A DNA stretch of 64,000 nucleotides. Origin: Sipunculus nudus. Taxonomy: Eukaryota > Annelida > Sipuncula > Golfingiida > Sipunculidae. Below are positions 1 through 13,840 of the stretch, one piece after another. Below the pieces are notes generated by a model that was not told the origin of the DNA, made no database searches, and saw only the letters and a list, made by a program, of their open reading frames with translations. The translations under genes and the position numbers were made by a program. Each line of letters opens with the position of its first letter. Positions within the stretch are counted from its first letter, which is position 1. The DNA lies in NCBI GenBank assembly GCA_026874595.1, contig CM049315.1, forward strand, positions 35,976,164 to 36,040,163. The letters are read 5' to 3'.

Positions 1-296
1 ATACTTATACTACATATACGGAAGTCAGATAGTCAGCTAAAGGTGTATCTTATAATAGAAATGCCGTTGTCTCATCAAATTAAATGTAAATACGGATTTT
101 TCCATCTGTGTATGTGTAAAGCTGATAAAGACCTAGCCCTAAATGCAATGTTACTTAGATTGTTTCGTCCTGAACTATACGAATAAGAAGCAAAGCAATG
201 GTACAACCTTAAATAAATAGAATTTATTGATCCTGTGAATATTGTATGAAATGGTAGACAGAAAAGGAATCTCAAAGTATAATAATTAGTAAACTG

Positions 297-640
297 GCTA
301 CCGTGGTATAGTGGTAGAACACAGGACTTAAGCCGAGAAATCGTGAGTTCGAAACTTTTCCATTTTTCACGATCAGTCTCCACCCAAACTGTTCAGGCTC
401 ATTTGGAAGGCCATGCCCAAACGAGTGCGCCTTTCGGGGGATCCTCCTTGGAATGACCTAGCAATGGGGGACGATCACACAACTATGGCCAGCAGGCGCA
501 AAAGTTACCGGGCCTGGTTAACACCAGGATATAAATCAAGAGGAAACGTGTTACGTATTCTGAAACTGGGTATTCTGCAGGTGGACAAACCTAGTTAAGC
601 TAGTATTAAAATTTACGTGGTTACCTTCAAATAAAACAAT
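297..640 (+). repeat. tRNA-derived SINE (copies at 8110-8453 and 56480-56825)
   Basis: The head has a good pol III A box (TGGTATAGTGG, 304-314) and B box (GAGTTCGAAAC, 345-355). The body (CACCCAAACTG, AACGAGTGCGCCTTTCGGGG) is shared with a second SINE at 13841-14215, so it is a conserved core. The element lies in the intron before the 69-nt stalk exon and is carried along in each duplicate. Small ORFs in it (413-598 and the antisense 75-383) are not genes. Confidence 0.75.
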
Positions 641-680
641 AAGAGATATTCATAATAACAATTTGCATCTGTGTTCTCAG

Positions 681-3600
681 ACTCATCTACCAAGCCTGAA
701 TCGCTCGGTGTGACAGCTGAAACATTGAGAGAGATCAATAGCAATACAGGTAATACGTTCTAATAGCCTCAATGCTACAACAGCATTTCTGTTGGACCTT
801 CCTACAATCATTAGAATCAAATTAACGAACAACTTTTCAATTTTCCATTAGATATGTTTATTATCAGTGTGTATTGTCTTTTATTTTTGAACGAACTCTT
901 TTTATCATCCGCTTCATTCTAAAATGCTAAAACCGATATCATATGCCATCACGATTTGTAATGTTTCAATTTGCCTTGTTAGTAATCCTTGTATAAAGAA
1001 AGAAAATCATACAGTGTATCGATATGAAAAACAAATGTACGATGACATTAATGGCTAAGGAGAATCAAACTGTCTCAATCAAAACAGAATAATCACAGCT
1101 TTAACCTGGCATAATAAATATATAGAAGTGATTCATAAAGACCTAGTTTTAGATTAGAAGTGAATCTGAATATATTCCACAGAACATAGGATAGTGGTAG
1201 GAATATTCATTATACTGAATGAACAGTTATATTATTCTTAAAGAATACTGATTAAATATACCTTAAATCAGCTTTGGAATGAAAACATTTCTTTTAATGC
1301 TTGATATGATATCTACCAATAGCTTGCTCCTATGGAAAACTTTATAATATTTGTGCGTTTGATAGACCTTTGAGAAGGCGGATTATATCTAATGAAATTT
1401 ATGTTTGGGACACATATATCTCAGTATATTTGGGCCATATCCGAAACGAAGGTACAGAAAATAAAATTTAAAACTTGAACCAATAAAAAGTAATACGTAA
1501 GCCAGATATTGTTGATATGGAAAACGCTTGGTTTTGAATAGTTTGTTAGAAATTTTCGCTATCACAGTAGCACCATGACGGTAGACGGAACTTTAGATGC
1601 ATAGGTCCAACTGCTGTAAAATCTTTGATAAGCTCTATCAACATTCTGGTCTATATCTTATTTCTTTTTTAAGGAAAAGAAAATATTAAATCTCAACACG
1701 TCTTTAATGGTATCAATGAAATTTTTTTTTATTAATGATCAATATATTCTTTTTTTACAATAGAAACATGGTATATAGGGACAAAATAGGGAAAATTTGC
1801 ATTTCCAATGGTTTTATAAATGAAAAGGCGAAAGAGTGATAAAACACTTCTGTCTGCATACCTTTAATGATCCGTGGATACAGATAATGAATGTGATTAC
1901 ATTAGACACCTGCATGTAGTAACAAATGATCGCAATTTTATTTTCTTTAATGCGAAGACTTTGTTATTAATATATGCGGCTGTGAGCCAGTGATTTTTAC
2001 CCGTAAAATAAGGTTGTTGTATTTCCGAATAGCCGCACCTAGAAAATTTATTCCTTTTTTCAAGATTTCCTGATGGATGTGATAACGATATCAAGCAGTG
2101 TTGTTCTGTCGGGGCTCGTCGTCCTGTCTCTCGCCGTCTTAATGGTACACTGGAATGCTAGAAGAGACAGACGCAGAGCCGAAAGGAAACAAATTAGGAT
2201 GAGGCGACGGTTACGTCCCCTTCGAGTCAAAGCGGCGAAAGATGCATCAAAAGTGGACACCACAGAATCCCAGACGAGGAATGCCACGGAGACTTCAGGT
2301 ATTGGAATATCAAAAAATTACCTTGGATTGTCATAAAACTAGCGGGTCAGTCTATTGTTAATACTCAAAATTCTGATTCAGCGACTCCACTCCATGAATT
2401 TATTTTTCGAATTTGAATAGAAAATAAGTGATATGGTAGCTCGTGATAAAAAGCATCGCCTTTTTTTGAATATTTATTGCTCCTAAAATTATGTTATATT
2501 GCTCATTGAGCATTCTTTTTGGCTTCTCCGGGAATATCTAATCACATGATCTTAATAAGTAATAGTAAAATTAACAAAGAGCCAAAGAATAAATAATCAT
2601 CTGGACATTTAAATATCGGAAAGATTTAACACTGTTCGGTTCATTCACAACGTTTAACTGAACATTGTAACATTATATCTTCAAAATCTTAAACTAGGTC
2701 CCACTGGCTAATTGTTGTAAATAAGATTGCTACAAATCCCTTTCTTCTTTTTTTTCCATGGTGATGAATACATATTTTTCTTCGGCTAATTAAACTAGAA
2801 TAATGCTACTCAAACACAAATATACCTGTCATCTGAAGAATTTTTAAGCAGTCAACAGATTTCTCAGTCATGGATTCCTTGATCGTCTTTGAACTTAAAT
2901 GCATAATCTCAAATTATGTTGGCCGCTGTACAACAAAGACGTGAGCGATATCTGACAGACTTTTATTTTGTGTTATCTGCCTTAATACAGGCTGTCATGT
3001 CACAAAAGATATCCTCAGGATTATTCATCTGAGATAATATTACTTGTAATTTTAAAAATTGAGAGTCGTGATAGTTTTCCGTCATGTGGTAATAGTTGCC
3101 ATTGTGCTTGCTAGCTATTTGTGTCTAACGTTTCTCACTGATCAGCACTATCCTGGTCAGTTAACACTGTAGATATTTCAGAAATGATATGATTATTAAA
3201 TATGCAGAATCTTAGCCTTTCTACATTAGATTTCTAGATTCGGATGAAGCTCGACTCTATAACGTGGCTGTTAAGTGATTTGTCTCATATAACATTTCTC
3301 TTCCAGGCTTGAAAATAAATTGACACTTTCAGGCTTAATGTACTTTGAAAAATAGAGATTTCAGTAATCATACGATTATTAATTAGGAGGAATTTGGATC
3401 TTTTCTGTATTATAGATAGATATTTTTGACGCTTGACTCTTCTGATTTCACATTTCTCTTCCAGGTTTGAAAATGAATTGGCACTACTCAACTTGATACA
3501 ATACGAATCTTTTAAAAAAAAAAAAACGAAACATTTAACAAAACTTACATAATTATGAGTTCATCCAGTGTAAGGTATCCATTCCGTAAAGTCAAATACT

Positions 3601-4234
3601 ATTAATATGCTTTGGTCAGAGTTATAGCAATCTGTCATGATGAATTATTTTATCACTTACTTAGACGATAATTATCTCATTACCAATATTATTTTTTTTC
3701 TAAACCAAACCGGCTTTCATTCATTGTTCCATATATACAAACTACACTGCCTGAGACATCAATTGATGATTGTTACATGATGTGCTAAAGATTATTTTCA
3801 AATCTGTAGAGTAGAATCATCCTAAATAATCTCTCTCTCTCTCATTTACTAGAAGTCGGTAATATGGTTATAAGCTGCACCTAGCTTTATTAAACTATAT
3901 TAACCAAATCTAATAGGAGAGAAACGGCTGAAGGATTCTTGAAGTGTGTTGCTTGTTTGTAGGGTGAGGGGCCATTGGTAACTTTAAATGCTATCAATTC
4001 ATCAAATCCTCGGATGAACGTAACGTGGATATTCAATTTTCGCACACATATCGTTTCAGAGAACCCATGTCACGCTGCGCTTGAGACACAACACACGATG
4101 CTGAGTGTCTACTCAGGCGTGTCCTACAGGTGAATGTGCAAGTGTACGTCTACCCACAGCTTTCGTCAGAATTCGGACACTGTATATATGGAGTGTCAGC
4201 TCCTCCATACAAGGGAAACTCAGATGATTTATAG
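681..4234 (+). CDS. 3' end of a second kringle-mucin gene (5' part off the window)
   Basis: Three exons match the complete gene exactly in length, phase and splice sites: 681-749 (stalk, 69 nt), 2065-2298 (transmembrane plus Arg-rich, 234 nt) and 4170-4234 (tail EFGHCIYGVSAPPYKGNSDDL). The alternative tail exon is at 4060-4133. Compared with the complete gene, the membrane exon differs at a handful of codons (LAVLMVHW for LIVLIVHW; RNATE for RNTTE). Because the tandem duplication joined downstream of this copy, the gene that starts upstream of position 1 should still have its own 5' end and tail. It may be intact, but its kringles cannot be seen here. Confidence 0.7.
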
Positions 4235-4419
4235 ATCATGAAGAATTGCTGACACACACTGGTCAAATATTGATAATGATTCCCCATCACGTACCTTAAA
4301 ATGATTTTTTTCCGTTTGGAGGTTGTCCTTACGTTAACAAATCATTCACTTTCACCGAGACCAAATGATTTTGCAAGCTTACTTTATCTGAAATGTTAAT
4401 TCCTTTGTTTTAATGTTTA

Positions 4420-4421
<2 letters not shown>

Positions 4422-4465
<44 letters not shown>
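4422..4465. repeat. TA microsatellite family
   Basis: (TA)n tracts also lie at 6483-6526, 7760-7806, 12241-12286, 27954-28006, 35370-35404, 52351-52391, 54839-54892 and 56129-56174. The tract is 44 bp here and 46 bp in the tandem partner. ORFs reading YIYIYI are products of these tracts. Confidence 0.95.
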
Positions 4466-4468
<3 letters not shown>

Positions 4469-5194
4469 CTAATATATGTTCCCATGTCATCGCAACTCCG
4501 TTGTATGACATTGAATCTTAAGTTGATACATGAACTCTTTGAAAAAAAAATATTTAATGCGTCTTTATCTTGCTTAAGAATAATAAAATCATGGAAAATA
4601 TATTTATTCGAGTTTTCTCCTCTTATTTTCAAAGGGATTACCCCAGTTTAATAATTGTTGTGTATTGCTTGTTGCATGATTTACGATCGGTCCCAGGGGG
4701 TTTCTTATGGTTTATGGCAATCTTGTTTAAATTACAGACGGTTCACTTTCGACTTCGGGTAATGTGAGTGAATACAAGCAAGAAGACAATGGGTAGGGTG
4801 ATCGACGGTTTTGAATTAATAATTCTGCTCAGTGTATCGAATGGTGTTTCGATTTATTGCGCATCATTAATAAAGAAATCTGAGTCCGGATATTTTATCT
4901 ACTTGGATTTTGTTTTCAATAGGACTAATCATTTTTTTAATATTTCAAAATGTCTTGACTAAACATAAAAATTACAACCTGAACAGACACGCCTGAATAT
5001 CTTACCCTTTCCTATGGGTGCTTTGATATCCTGCATACAATACAAACGTCAAAGTGCGTGTAAGAGGAATATCATTTACGAATTTTACATAGAATATACT
5101 ACGTTATATACATAAAATTGAAACACTTTCAAATGCATTAAGAAATTGATACATTAGGCCATGAGATAATAGAGATACTCCAGTCAGGATCTTG

Positions 5195-5201
5195 ATAACA
5201 A
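5195..5201 (+). other. Tandem-duplication junction with 7-bp microhomology
   Basis: The left side of the junction follows the 3' flank (GATCTTGATAACAA, as at 13011-13022). The right side follows the Thr-rich exon (ATAACAACAGACACC, as at 53549). The shared ATAACAA is present in both parental sites, at 13016-13022 and 53549-53555. The reading frame of the Thr-rich exon is kept after the join, but no exon leads into it. Confidence 0.85.
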
Positions 5202-6479
5202 CAGACACCACGACAACTTCAGTAAGAATACCAACAACAAATGTTCAAACAACTCCCTACCAAGAAACATCAAGTACTGAGGGGACAACAGACGGACCTA
5301 CAACAACCATCTTCACAACAACAACGATGAAAGCAAGAAAAGCCGAAAAAGCAACGACAACTAAAAAAGCAACAAAAACCGAAAAGGCAGCAACGAGAGC
5401 AACAACAACCAAGAAAACAACAATGAGAGCAACAACAATAGAGAATACAACAACCAGAGCAACAACAACCGAGAAAACAACAACGAGAGCAACAACAACT
5501 GAAAAAGCAACAACCACGAAATCAACAACGAACGAGAAGGCAACAACAACAGAAAAAGCAACAACAGTGAGGACATCAACATCAAACGTCAAATAACCAC
5601 ACCAACATTGCAAGGAAAAACATCAACCGAGGAAGCAATAATATCAACCGTGGGAGCAAAATCAACGGAGAGAGCGACAAAGATCAAAGAAACAACAAAA
5701 AAGGACGATTTATCAACAACGCAGTTGGCTAAAACACAGGCAATAATCATGCCCAGAAGAACAAAAAACCTAGCGACCACTGATATATATGTCACAGCTG
5801 TGTATACCAGGCCAGTTGTGGACAAGACTACAGGCAAAAAGGAAGTATCAACCTTACAAATGACCACTTTCGATAAAAACACAAAAGGTGAGGAGACGAC
5901 AACCATCACAATATTATCACCAGCAGAAACAACAGCAGCTGCGAAAACGACAGATGGAAGGACGGGGCTACAAGATTCGACGGTTTCCTCGGAAATAGAG
6001 CAGACCACGTTAACAGGGACCACGGCACAAGTGGTTGTCAGAGTAGATAGTCCGAAAAAAAACACACAAAAGACAGTTCAAACCGTCGTCTCTACTCAGA
6101 ACAGTTACAACACTGACGTGGACGGATCTATTTCGAAAACACCAGATTTCGTAAAGTCTTCCAAGATTTCATCGACCAGATCAACCACGAAAGCCCAGTC
6201 ACCACGAACTACTATAAAATCTGTACCAATCAGTATATTATTAAACACTCAGGTAACCGGTCACGGGACAACCGAGAGTACAGAGAGCTTCGGGAAGGGA
6301 GGGCCTGCTGTCTCAAAGGAAATGTTAACCAAATTCCATGGTCACTCCGCAGGTAAGCATGCTTCGATTAACTCATAAGAACTCCAATTCCCCCTTTCAG
6401 GACAAAAATGTCACTATGTTGCACTTTAGTTATACCTTTATCATTTGTTTCTTCTTGATTCACCTGTGATATGTCACTT

Positions 6480-6530
<51 letters not shown>

Positions 6531-7757
6531 CATAATAACATTATGCTTACCACGTAGGCAGAATATGCCGTCACCAATCACAGAATATAAAAAATTAAAT
6601 CATTTTTTTTCGTGTAGATCAAGATAACGTAACGTCGTATAATATGTCTAAAACAAAATCCCACGCGACGTTCGGCGAGACCAGTACAACTAACTCTACA
6701 ATATCTGAGAAAACTATATGCAAACAATCCGAGACATTTAGACCCACGACAGACAGCAAACCCTTATCCAAGGAGTCCGAGAATAGAGAAAACAGAACAG
6801 GTGGTATTCCCGTAACATCGGATTCCATTACAATGAGGTATACAACATTTGACAAAGAGGCAACAAAGTCCACACAGACTGCATACGTTGCAAAGAACAC
6901 AACGGTACCAAGGCAGTCGGAATACACAACAAGTTCCATTGGGGTCTTTCAAAACGGTCAGTGATGATAATACTTTACTGTAATGTCTGTCTCGTTACAT
7001 TCACTACAAACAAACTGCTCACTGCCTTTTCTATGAATATTTTGGACATTTATTTCTATTAAATCTCATATATTATAACGGAACTGATCATTATATTTAT
7101 TCCGGAGCTGAAACCCATATGTGCATGTGTTCAAATAGCATATGTCAAATCGTACTCTTTAAATCTGTTTGTAACCTCAAAGAATAAAAAATTTACAAAA
7201 AAAATATTATAAGGCGCAAACATTAAAGATAGACGCTAATTATTCCTGGAGTTTAATACGTGCCACGACTGTCCTAGCATTTCTGCAAAGATATACGTTG
7301 TGTTTACCCGTATATCATGAAAATGTAGTTCATTATACACAATGTTATATATTGTGGTTTTGATTAAAGATCACACAAGCAAGAAGGCAGTATCAGACAT
7401 TAAAAATCATGCCTCGCCAGACCCAGCTGCCACAAGAACAGCAAAAGTATTAACAGGTATGCATGAACTTCAATTGTCTCAGTGAAGTATCATAAAGAAA
7501 ATGTAATGCAGAAAACAGCTGCGCTTAACGGTAAAAGGTCATATTATAGAGATAGTATTTACAATATCAGGTATTTTTTTGTGCATAACTAACCCAGGCT
7601 TTAAATGAATCATTTTGTTTCATCATCCGTGTCACTAATGATGTTACATTACTCTCAGAACCCATTCATATTACCAATTTTTTTGCAACTACATTACATT
7701 GAAACAATTTATGACATTTAATTTTTTCAATTAGGGAGAGACCGATTCTAGTATATG

Positions 7758-7808
<51 letters not shown>

Positions 7809-10800
7809 CTTTAATACTTATACTACATATACGGAAGTCAGATAGTCAGCTAAAGGTGTATCTTATAATAGAAATGCCGTTGTCTCATCAAATTAAATGT
7901 AAATACGGATTTTTCCATCTGTGTATGTGTAAAGCTGATAAAGACCTAGCCCTAAATGCAATGTTACTTAGATTGTTTCGTCCTGAACTATACGAATAAG
8001 AAGCAAAGCAATGGTACAACCTTAAATAAATAGAATTTATTGATCCTGTGAATATTGTATGAAATGGTAGACAGAAAAGGAATCTCAAAGTATAATAATT
8101 AGTAAACTGGCTACCGTGGTATAGTGGTAGAACACAGGACTTAAGCCGAGAAATCGTGAGTTCGAAACTTTTCCATTTTTCACGATCAGTCTCCACCCAA
8201 ACTGTTCAGGCTCATTTGGAAGGCCATGCCCAAACGAGTGCGCCTTTCGGGGGATCCTCCTTGGAATGACCTAGCAATGGGGGACGATCACACAACTATG
8301 GCCAGCAGGCGCAAAAGTTACCGGGCCTGGTTAACACCAGGATATAAATCAAGAGGAAACGTGTTACGTATTCTGAAACTGGGTATTCTGCAGGTGGACA
8401 AACCTAGTTAAGCTAGTATTAAAATTTACGTGGTTACCTTCAAATAAAACAATAAGAGATATTCATAATAACAATTTGCATCTGTGTTCTCAGACTCATC
8501 TACCAAGCCTGAATCGCTCGGTGTGACAGCTGAAACATTGAGAGAGATCAATAGCAATACAGGTAATACGTTCTAATAGCCTCAATGCTACAACAGCATT
8601 TCTGTTGGACCTTCCTACAATCATTAGAATCAAATTAACGAACAACTTTTCAATTTTCCATTAGATATGTTTATTATCAGTGTGTATTGTCTTTTATTTT
8701 TGAACGAACTCTTTTTATCATCCGCTTCATTCTAAAATGCTAAAACCGATATCATATGCCATCACGATTTGTAATGTTTCAATTTGCCTTGTTAGTAATC
8801 CTTGTATAAAGAAAGAAAATCATACAGTGTATCGATATGAAAAACAAATGTACGATGACATTAATGGCTAAGGAGAATCAAACTGTCTCAATCAAAACAG
8901 AATAATCACAGCTTTAACCTGGCATAATAAATATATAGAAGTGATTCATAAAGACCTAGTTTTAGATTAGAAGTGAATCTGAATATATTCCACAGAACAT
9001 AGGATAGTGGTAGGAATATTCATTATACTGAATGAACAGTTATATTATTCTTAAAGAATACTGATTAAATATACCTTAAATCAGCTTTGGAATGAAAACA
9101 TTTCTTTTAATGCTTGATATGATATCTACCAATAGCTTGCTCCTATGGAAAACTTTATAATATTTGTGCGTTTGATAGACCTTTGAGAAGGCGGATTATA
9201 TCTAATGAAATTTATGTTTGGGACACATATATCTCAGTATATTTGGGCCATATCCGAAACGAAGGTACAGAAAATAAAATTTAAAACTTGAACCAATAAA
9301 AAGTAATACGTAAGCCAGATATTGTTGATATGGAAAACGCTTGGTTTTGAATAGTTTGTTAGAAATTTTCGCTATCACAGTAGCACCATGACGGTAGACG
9401 GAACTTTAGATGCATAGGTCCAACTGCTGTAAAATCTTTGATAAGCTCTATCAACATTCTGGTCTATATCTTATTTCTTTTTTAAGGAAAAGAAAATATT
9501 AAATCTCAACACGTCTTTAATGGTATCAATGAAATTTTTTTTTATTAATGATCAATATATTCTTTTTTTACAATAGAAACATGGTATATAGGGACAAAAT
9601 AGGGAAAATTTGCATTTCCAATGGTTTTATAAATGAAAAGGCGAAAGAGTGATAAAACACTTCTGTCTGCATACCTTTAATGATCCGTGGATACAGATAA
9701 TGAATGTGATTACATTAGACACCTGCATGTAGTAACAAATGATCGCAATTTTATTTTCTTTAATGCGAAGACTTTGTTATTAATATATGCGGCTGTGAGC
9801 CAGTGATTTTTACCCGTAAAATAAGGTTGTTGTATTTCCGAATAGCCGCACCTAGAAAATTTATTCCTTTTTTCAAGATTTCCTGATGGATGTGATAACG
9901 ATATCAAGCAGTGTTGTTCTGTCGGGGCTCGTCGTCCTGTCTCTCGCCGTCTTAATGGTACACTGGAATGCTAGAAGAGACAGACGCAGAGCCGAAAGGA
10001 AACAAATTAGGATGAGGCGACGGTTACGTCCCCTTCGAGTCAAAGCGGCGAAAGATGCATCAAAAGTGGACACCACAGAATCCCAGACGAGGAATGCCAC
10101 GGAGACTTCAGGTATTGGAATATCAAAAAATTACCTTGGATTGTCATAAAACTAGCGGGTCAGTCTATTGTTAATACTCAAAATTCTGATTCAGCGACTC
10201 CACTCCATGAATTTATTTTTCGAATTTGAATAGAAAATAAGTGATATGGTAGCTCGTGATAAAAAGCATCGCCTTTTTTTGAATATTTATTGCTCCTAAA
10301 ATTATGTTATATTGCTCATTGAGCATTCTTTTTGGCTTCTCCGGGAATATCTAATCACATGATCTTAATAAGTAATAGTAAAATTAACAAAGAGCCAAAG
10401 AATAAATAATCATCTGGACATTTAAATATCGGAAAGATTTAACACTGTTCGGTTCATTCACAACGTTTAACTGAACATTGTAACATTATATCTTCAAAAT
10501 CTTAAACTAGGTCCCACTGGCTAATTGTTGTAAATAAGATTGCTACAAATCCCTTTCTTCTTTTTTTTCCATGGTGATGAATACATATTTTTCTTCGGCT
10601 AATTAAACTAGAATAATGCTACTCAAACACAAATATACCTGTCATCTGAAGAATTTTTAAGCAGTCAACAGATTTCTCAGTCATGGATTCCTTGATCGTC
10701 TTTGAACTTAAATGCATAATCTCAAATTATGTTGGCCGCTGTACAACAAAGACGTGAGCGATATCTGACAGACTTTTATTTTGTGTTATCTGCCTTAATA

Positions 10801-12053
10801 CAGGCTGTCATGTCACAAAAGATATCCTCAGGATTATTCATCTGAGATAATATTACTTGTAATTTTAAAAATTGAGAGTCGTGATAGTTTTCCGTCATGT
10901 GGTAATAGTTGCCATTGTGCTTGCTAGCTATTTGTGTCTAACGTTTCTCACTGATCAGCACTATCCTGGTCAGTTAACACTGTAGATATTTCAGAAATGA
11001 TATGATTATTAAATATGCAGAATCTTAGCCTTTCTACATTAGATTTCTAGATTCGGATGAAGCTCGACTCTATAACGTGGCTGTAAAGTGATTTGTCTCA
11101 TATAACATTTCTCTTCCAGGCTTGAAAATAAATTGACACTTTCAGGCTTAATGTACTTTGAAAAATAGAGATTTCAGTAATCATACGATTATTAATTAGG
11201 AGGAATTTGGATCTTTTCTGTATTATAGATAGATATTTTTGACGCTTGACTCTTCTGATTTCACATTTCTCTTCCAGGTTTGAAAATGAATTGGCACTAC
11301 TCAACTTGATACAATACGAATCTTTTAAAAAAAAAAAAACGAAACATTTAACAAAACTTACATAATTATGAGTTCATCCAGTGTAAGGTATCCATTCCGT
11401 AAAGTCAAATACTATTAATATGCTTTGGTCAGAGTTATAGCAATCTGTCATGATGAATTATTTTATCACTTACTTAGACGATAATTATCTCATTACCAAT
11501 ATTATTTTTTTTCTAAACCAAACCGGCTTTCATTCATTGTTCCATATATACAAACTACACTGCCTGAGACATCAATTGATGATTGTTACATGATGTGCTA
11601 AAGATTATTTTCAAATCTGTAGAGTAGAATCATCCTAAATAATCTCTCTCTCTCTCATTTACTAGAAGTCGGTAATATGGTTATAAGCTGCACCTAGCTT
11701 TATTAAACTATATTAACCAAATCTAATAGGAGAGAAACGGCTGAAGGATTCTTGAAGTGTGTTGCTTGTTTGTAGGGTGAGGGGCCATTGGTAACTTATC
11801 CTTTAAATGCTATCAATTCATCAAATCCTCGGATGAACGTAACGTGGATATTCAATTTTCGCACACATATCGTTTCAGAGAACCCATGTCACGCTGCGCT
11901 TGAGACACAACACACGATGCTGAGTGTCTACTCAGGCGTGTCCTACAGGTGAATGTGCAAGTGTACGTCTACCCACAGCTTTCGTCAGAATTCGGACACT
12001 GTATATATGGAGTGTCAGCTCCTCCATACAAGGGAAACTCAGATGATTTATAG
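5195..12053 (+). pseudogene. Orphan 3' copy of the kringle-mucin gene, truncated and frameshifted
   Basis: This copy starts abruptly inside the Thr-rich exon at the duplication junction. It has no promoter, signal peptide, kringles or splice acceptor of its own. Exons: 5202-6352 (Thr-rich, partial), 6618-6956, 7370-7456, 8494-8562, 9878-10111, 11989-12053. Splice sites and phases are intact downstream. In the Thr-rich exon a run of four A in the right copy (53945-53948) is three A here (5591-5593), which shifts the frame into TAA at 5594-5596. The rest of the exon is open in the shifted frame to the donor at 6353. A dead by-product of the tandem duplication is the simplest reading. A single-base assembly error in an A-run is possible, but the loss of the 5' end is not explained that way. 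Confidence 0.75.
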
Positions 12054-12238
12054 ATCATGAAGAATTGCTGACACACACTGGTCAAATATTGATAATGATT
12101 CCCCATCACGTACCTTAAAATGATTTTTTTCCGTTTGGAGGTTGTCCTTACGTTAACAAATCATTCACTTTCACCGAGACCAAATGATTTTGCAAGCTTA
12201 CTTTATCTGAAATGTTAATTCCTTTGTTTTAATGTTTA

Positions 12239-12289
<51 letters not shown>

Positions 12290-13022
12290 CTAATATATGT
12301 TCCCATGTCATCGCAACTCCGTTGTATGACATTGAATCTTAAGTTGATACATGAACTCTTTGAAAAAAAAATATTTAATGCGTCTTTATCTTGCTTAAGA
12401 ATAATAAAATCATGGAAAATATATTTATTCGAGTTTTCTCCTCTTATTTTCAAAGGGATTACCCCAGTTTAATAATTGTTGTGTATTGCTTGTTGCATGA
12501 TTTACGATCGGTCCCAGGGGGTTTCTTATGGTTTATGGCAATCTTGTTTAAATTACAGACGGTTCACTTTCGACTTCGGGTAATGTGAGTGAATACAAGC
12601 AAGAAGACAATGGGTAGGGTGATCGACGGTTTTGAATTAATAATTCTGCTCAGTGTATCGAATGGTGTTTCGATTTATTGCGCATCATTAATAAAGAAAT
12701 CTGAGTCCGGATATTTTATCTACTTGGATTTTGTTTTCAATAGGACTAATCATTTTTTTAATATTTCAAAATGTCTTGACTAAACATAAAAATTACAACC
12801 TGAACAGACACGCCTGAATATCTTACCCTTTCCTATGGGTGCTTTGATATCCTGCATACAATACAAACGTCAAAGTGCGTGTAAGAGGAATATCATTTAC
12901 GAATTTTACATAGAATATACTACGTTATATACATAAAATTGAAACACTTTCAAATGCATTAAGAAATTGATACATTAGGCCATGAGATAATAGAGATACT
13001 CCAGTCAGGATCTTGATAACAA
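7814..13022 (+). repeat. Tandem duplication, copy 2
   Basis: This is nearly identical to 1-5201. It continues past the breakpoint into sequence (from 13023) that also follows the right-hand copy near 61360, so the ancestral order is retained at this end. It holds the stalk exon 8494-8562, the membrane exon 9878-10111 and the tail exon 11989-12053. Confidence 0.95.
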
Positions 13023-13840
13023 ACCAAGCAAGCGGAGCATATAATACCCCGTATATATTAAAAAAAGTAGCAGTATAATACAGGGTGGCAACACCAGGGA
13101 GTTTCTAATTATAGAATTGAATATCATACTTATGGGACTTTGCAGTTATACAGATGGAAATTAATCAATAATGACATATTTGAATGTTTTGATGCGAAGA
13201 ATCTCGCGCCTATTCAGTTATTGCATCCTCATAAAGAACTGTTTTAATTTAATTTGTAGATATGTTTGCCAATACTTTACACCGTAGCCTGAATATTGGG
13301 GCTCTTGCCTCAACGTGATAATATTAGTAATGTGTAGATACTGTTCATAATTACTGTCTGATGTGTAGCCTCAAAGAGAATGAATATTAGCAAATCTTGA
13401 AAACTACTCCTTGCTGTTATTTTCATAAGGAGTAGTTATTTCGTAAATCTTAAATATTTCACAGAAAAAATTACCTACTCTCAGAGGCTATCCCAAACAT
13501 TTTATTTCATTATAAAAAGTTACCATTGTCGATTCGCATAATTTCAAGTTCTTTCATAAAATTTCATCACAGTAACAATTACAGTTCCTTTTGCTTCTTC
13601 AAAATACTAAACAATTACTTTTTTGGTTGTTTGGTTTGGAGATGTTCTGTGTCCTGTGCTCTTGGCTAGGAATGGTCAGAAGAGTTTCCCAGTGAATTGT
13701 TCACTGATTTGAGGTCGATGCTTGAAACCCTTGGCTTTGGCCTCTAACCAAGCGTAAAGTATGCGATCATTTACATTACACTTCTACTTTTATCCAGTAT
13801 AATTCAATAAAATAATCATAAAAAAGTTATGGGATATTCG
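13023..13840. other. 3' flank without a recognised gene
   Basis: This stretch is conserved with 61370-62194 in the right copy but has no ORF or splice-flanked frame I can support. Confidence 0.6.

Larger units (their letters stand above)
1..5201 (+). repeat. Tandem duplication, copy 1 (3' half of the kringle-mucin locus plus 3' flank)
   Basis: This stretch equals 7814-13022 at an offset of 7,813, rising to 7,821. In the parts I compared I found only three differences: T at 3272 against A at 11085, a 6-base indel near 3982, and a 2-base change in the TA tract (4422-4465 against 12241-12286). The repeat unit is about 7.82 kb. It includes the three tail exons, a SINE and the 3' flank. Confidence 0.95.

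Noticed and set aside
413-598. Conserved 61-codon ORF starting MPKRVRLSGDPP, present three times (also 8226, 56596)
   Set aside because: It lies wholly inside a tRNA-derived SINE and is copied with the duplication; the minus-strand 102-codon ORF at 75-383 is the same case.
2060-2287. Minus-strand ORF overlapping the membrane exon
   Set aside because: It overlaps an exon with clear splice sites and membrane helix on the plus strand and has no support of its own.
4768-4962. 64-codon ORF in the 3' flank, open in all three copies (also 12589, 60925)
   Set aside because: It begins with GTG, lies after the gene's stop and contains a candidate AATAAA. Most differences change residues, so 3' UTR is the better reading.
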